Assembly (NCBI GenBank): GCA_014804085.1
Contig: JAAVAM010000056.1
Location: forward strand, 36,390-41,701
Source: Treponema sp.
GTDB lineage: Bacteria; Spirochaetota; Spirochaetia; Treponematales; Treponemataceae
Direction of reading: 5' to 3'
Length of the DNA: 5,312 bases
This document shows, one piece after another, positions 4,116 through 5,312 of this stretch. Below the pieces are notes generated by a model. It saw only the letters and a program-made list of their open reading frames with translations. It was not told the origin of the DNA and did no database searches. Numbering within the stretch: the first letter of the stretch is position 1; each line of letters begins with the position of its first letter. Made by a program: the position numbers and the translations under genes.

Positions 4116-4964
4116 ATGGGTAGAAAACCATTGGAAAAAACAAACGAAGATGCGCAAGTGATGGATTTGGTGGCGAGTTCGGCGGCTTCGCGTGAAGTGG
4201 CAAAGCAAGAAATCAATGCCAAATTTCTTGCGCCTGGCGAAACCTACAATCTCCATGTCTGTTTGGAAAAGGCACGTATGTACCAAGACCAAATGGCGAG
4301 CGGAATGCTCGGTCTTGGTGCGCAGTTGCTGTTAATCAAAGAAAACGAACAGCACGGAAATTTTATGGCGGCAATTGAAGAACTGGGCTTGGCGCAGACA
4401 TCCGCAAATTATGCGATGGCAGCGGCTCGCAAGTTCGGCGTAAATTCCCCCACGTGGGGGAATTTGGAGTATTCCAAATTAAAAGCCCTTACCGTTCTTG
4501 AGGATGACGACATTCGCAAACTGAAAGACGGTGATGAAGTGGATGGTATTGGAGCGATTGACGACATCGCGAAAATGTCAGTCCGCGAACTCCGCGCTGC
4601 ACTCCGTAAGGAAAAACAAGAACATCAAGATGAACGCATGGCTCTTGAAGAGGTCGTGCGCAAAAAAGAAAGCACAATCTCGGCTCTTGAAATGCAAGCG
4701 GCGGGCATACAGCCGCCGACCAAAGAACAGGTTGCGGAGCGGTATCTTGACGAATTGCGCAAAAGTCTTGTCGGTGCGCTTTCAGTTGCAAAAGACAACC
4801 TCACCAGTGCGCGAATCCTCATCATGAAGGCACAAGAAATTGACGGAGTGACAGTTGAGCAACTCGACAAATGGGTTGAAGACGCAGACTGGATATCCGC
4901 CACTCTTGATGACACCTATCAGGAAGTTGTGCAAGGCATGGAAAATATCCATCCCGCGAAATAG
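4116..4964 (+). CDS. DUF3102-like early phage protein with coiled coil
   Basis: This is a 282-residue protein. Residues 1-35 are a flexible charged leader. Residues 40-108 (Y.LHVCLEKARMYQDQMASGMLGLGAQLLLIKENEQHGNFMAAIEELGLAQTSANYAMAAARKFG, read in short segments) match the DUF3102 pattern. That pattern is a helix with G..L..IKE, then an aromatic-rich segment and an HTH-like 'gls..sA...M..ArkF'. Residues 118-160 carry the conserved-looking EYSKLKALTVLED and MSVRELRAAL. Residues 157-195 are a predicted coiled coil (RKEKQEHQDERMALEEVVRKKE). The C-terminal 200-282 is helical. The family is widespread in phages and plasmids, probably DNA-associated, with no established activity that I can cite. 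Residues 110-117 (NSPTWGNL) are encoded by the repeated 24-bp palindrome and sit in the linker between two domains. The start ATG has GAGGTGA at 4 bases, and the stop is 11 bp before the transposase. Confidence 0.82.
   Translation: MGRKPLEKTNEDAQVMDLVASSAASREVAKQEINAKFLAPGETYNLHVCLEKARMYQDQMASGMLGLGAQLLLIKENEQHGNFMAAIEELGLAQTSANYAMAAARKFGVNSPTWGNLEYSKLKALTVLEDDDIRKLKDGDEVDGIGAIDDIAKMSVRELRAALRKEKQEHQDERMALEEVVRKKESTISALEMQAAGIQPPTKEQVAERYLDELRKSLVGALSVAKDNLTSARILIMKAQEIDGVTVEQLDKWVEDADWISATLDDTYQEVVQGMENIHPAK
4442..4465. repeat. Perfect 24-bp palindrome, copy inside the DUF3102-like gene
   Basis: The left half is AAATTCCCCCAC (4442-4453); the right half (4454-4465) is its reverse complement. 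It is identical to 4075-4098 and lies exactly 367 bp downstream of it. The next base, G, is also shared; other flanks differ. Its length is 8 codons, so it leaves the reading frame intact and contributes NSPTWGNL (residues 110-117). The other frames would read KFPHVGEF and IPPRGGI; none contains a stop. In the transcript it would form the same strong hairpin within coding sequence. Confidence 0.88.
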
Positions 4965-4968
4965 GAGG
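4963..4968 (+). promoter_or_regulatory. Ribosome binding site that decides the GTG start of the transposase
   Basis: AGGAGG overlaps the end of the DUF3102-like stop (TAG 4962-4964) and lies 7 bases before GTG 4976. A TTG at 4971 is in another frame and too close to the site. No in-frame ATG precedes Met9. Confidence 0.75.
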
Positions 4969-4975
4969 ACTTGCC

Positions 4976-5312
4976 GTGTACGAGGATTTTGCTTTGCAAA
5001 TGAAAGCGGCGCGTTCGGCAAAGGAGCGGGGCGCGGTCATAGCCGAAATGTGCCGTGTATTCGGATTCGGCAAAGACAGCGCATATCGCGCTCTGAAAGA
5101 AAACGGTTGGGAGAGCAACCGCAAAAAACGGAGCGATGCGGGAACGTCAAGTATCAGCAATGAGAATTTGAGTACCGTTGCCGCGCTCTTGCAGAACAGC
5201 CTCCGCAAAAACGGAAAGAAAACTATGAGTGTTGAAAACGCACGAAGCATAATGCTTCAGAATGGCTTTGACATTCCTGTGGGAAACCGTCAGTTGAGCG
5301 GGCTTCTCAAAA
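4976..5312 (+). CDS. Mu-type phage transposase, N-terminal part (3' partial)
   Basis: The reading frame stays open from GTG 4976 to the right edge, giving 112 codons. Residues 12-50 (AARSAKERGAVIAEMCRVFGFGKDSAYRALKENGW) form a helix-turn-helix like the DNA-binding N-terminus of Mu-like transposases. After a basic linker (SNRKKRSDAG), residues 60-112 (ENLSTVAALLQNSLRKNGKKTMSVENARSIMLQNGFDIPVGNRQLSGLLK) match the second HTH-like segment. In this family that segment precedes the DDE catalytic core (typically followed by a 'HPN..WQ.D' motif). The catalytic domain is outside the window, so activity cannot be judged. The family joins phage ends to target DNA by replicative transposition. The gene is coupled to the DUF3102-like gene (11 bp apart) and in Mu-like phages is usually followed by the B-type ATPase. 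The full length should be about 600-700 residues if intact. The call rests on motif pattern plus context. Confidence 0.75.
   Translation, partial: MYEDFALQMKAARSAKERGAVIAEMCRVFGFGKDSAYRALKENGWESNRKKRSDAGTSSISNENLSTVAALLQNSLRKNGKKTMSVENARSIMLQNGFDIPVGNRQLSGLLK

Noticed and set aside
4074..4466. Palindrome resembles the stem of type I-E/I-C CRISPR repeats (CCCCAC...GTGGGG)
   Set aside because: There are only two copies, 367 bp apart, with one inside a coding frame and no spacer periodicity or cas genes. It is not a CRISPR array.
4703..4720. GGCGGGCATACAGCCGCC as a hairpin
   Set aside because: It is a short stem inside coding sequence encoding AAGIQPP, with no T run or repeat partner. Chance is the simplest explanation.
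4822..5250. Minus-strand 142-codon frame opposite the DUF3102-like end and transposase start
   Set aside because: It is antisense to two supported genes, with Arg/Ser/Leu-rich composition and no ribosome site.

Overview
The window reads as the immunity and early region of a Mu-like (transposable) tailed bacteriophage, most likely a prophage or a phage contig from a moderate-GC anaerobic bacterium. The phage assignment rests on an S24/LexA-type repressor transcribed divergently from a small Ner/Cro-like helix-turn-helix protein, followed by a tight rightward run of early genes: a DUF3164 protein, a winged-helix regulator, a DUF3102-like protein and the N-terminal part of a Mu-type transposase that leaves the window at its right edge. 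The host cannot be fixed from the sequence. The gene style recalls Mu-like phages of Treponema, Negativicutes or similar gut, oral or rumen anaerobes, but that is an impression only.

Layout. The end of a tail-assembly-chaperone-like gene (to 206, +) is separated by a compact bidirectional terminator (205-248) from a leftward lysogeny operon: the repressor (1736-909) and a two-helix membrane protein (892-239). The 181-bp divergent control region (1737-1917) holds a near-consensus rightward promoter (1765-1792) embedded in a perfect 16-bp-arm inverted repeat (1750-1788). It is followed by a structured leader with three further inverted repeats. Rightward genes are the Ner-like protein (1918-2172), two unrecognised proteins (2169-2735 and 2732-3004, both starting in ATGA overlaps), DUF3164 (3016-3624), a 41-residue protein (3637-3762), a winged-helix protein (3768-4067), a DUF3102-like protein (4116-4964) and the transposase (4976 to beyond 5312). 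Every rightward gene has a good Shine-Dalgarno sequence, and gaps are 0-50 bp, so this looks like one early operon.

How it works together (inference). In the lysogen the repressor occupies the paired operators and shuts off the early promoter. RecA-stimulated self-cleavage at Ala148-Gly149 would release it. The Ner-like protein would then limit both promoters while the transposase and accessory early proteins drive replicative transposition.

The most unusual signal is a perfect 24-bp palindrome present twice: once between genes (4075-4098) and once inside the DUF3102-like gene (4442-4465). It is 8 codons long and free of stop codons in every frame on both strands. This is what one would expect of a mobile palindromic element able to sit inside coding sequence. 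A second oddity is the position of a tail gene directly against the immunity operon, with no room for a phage end or host DNA between them.
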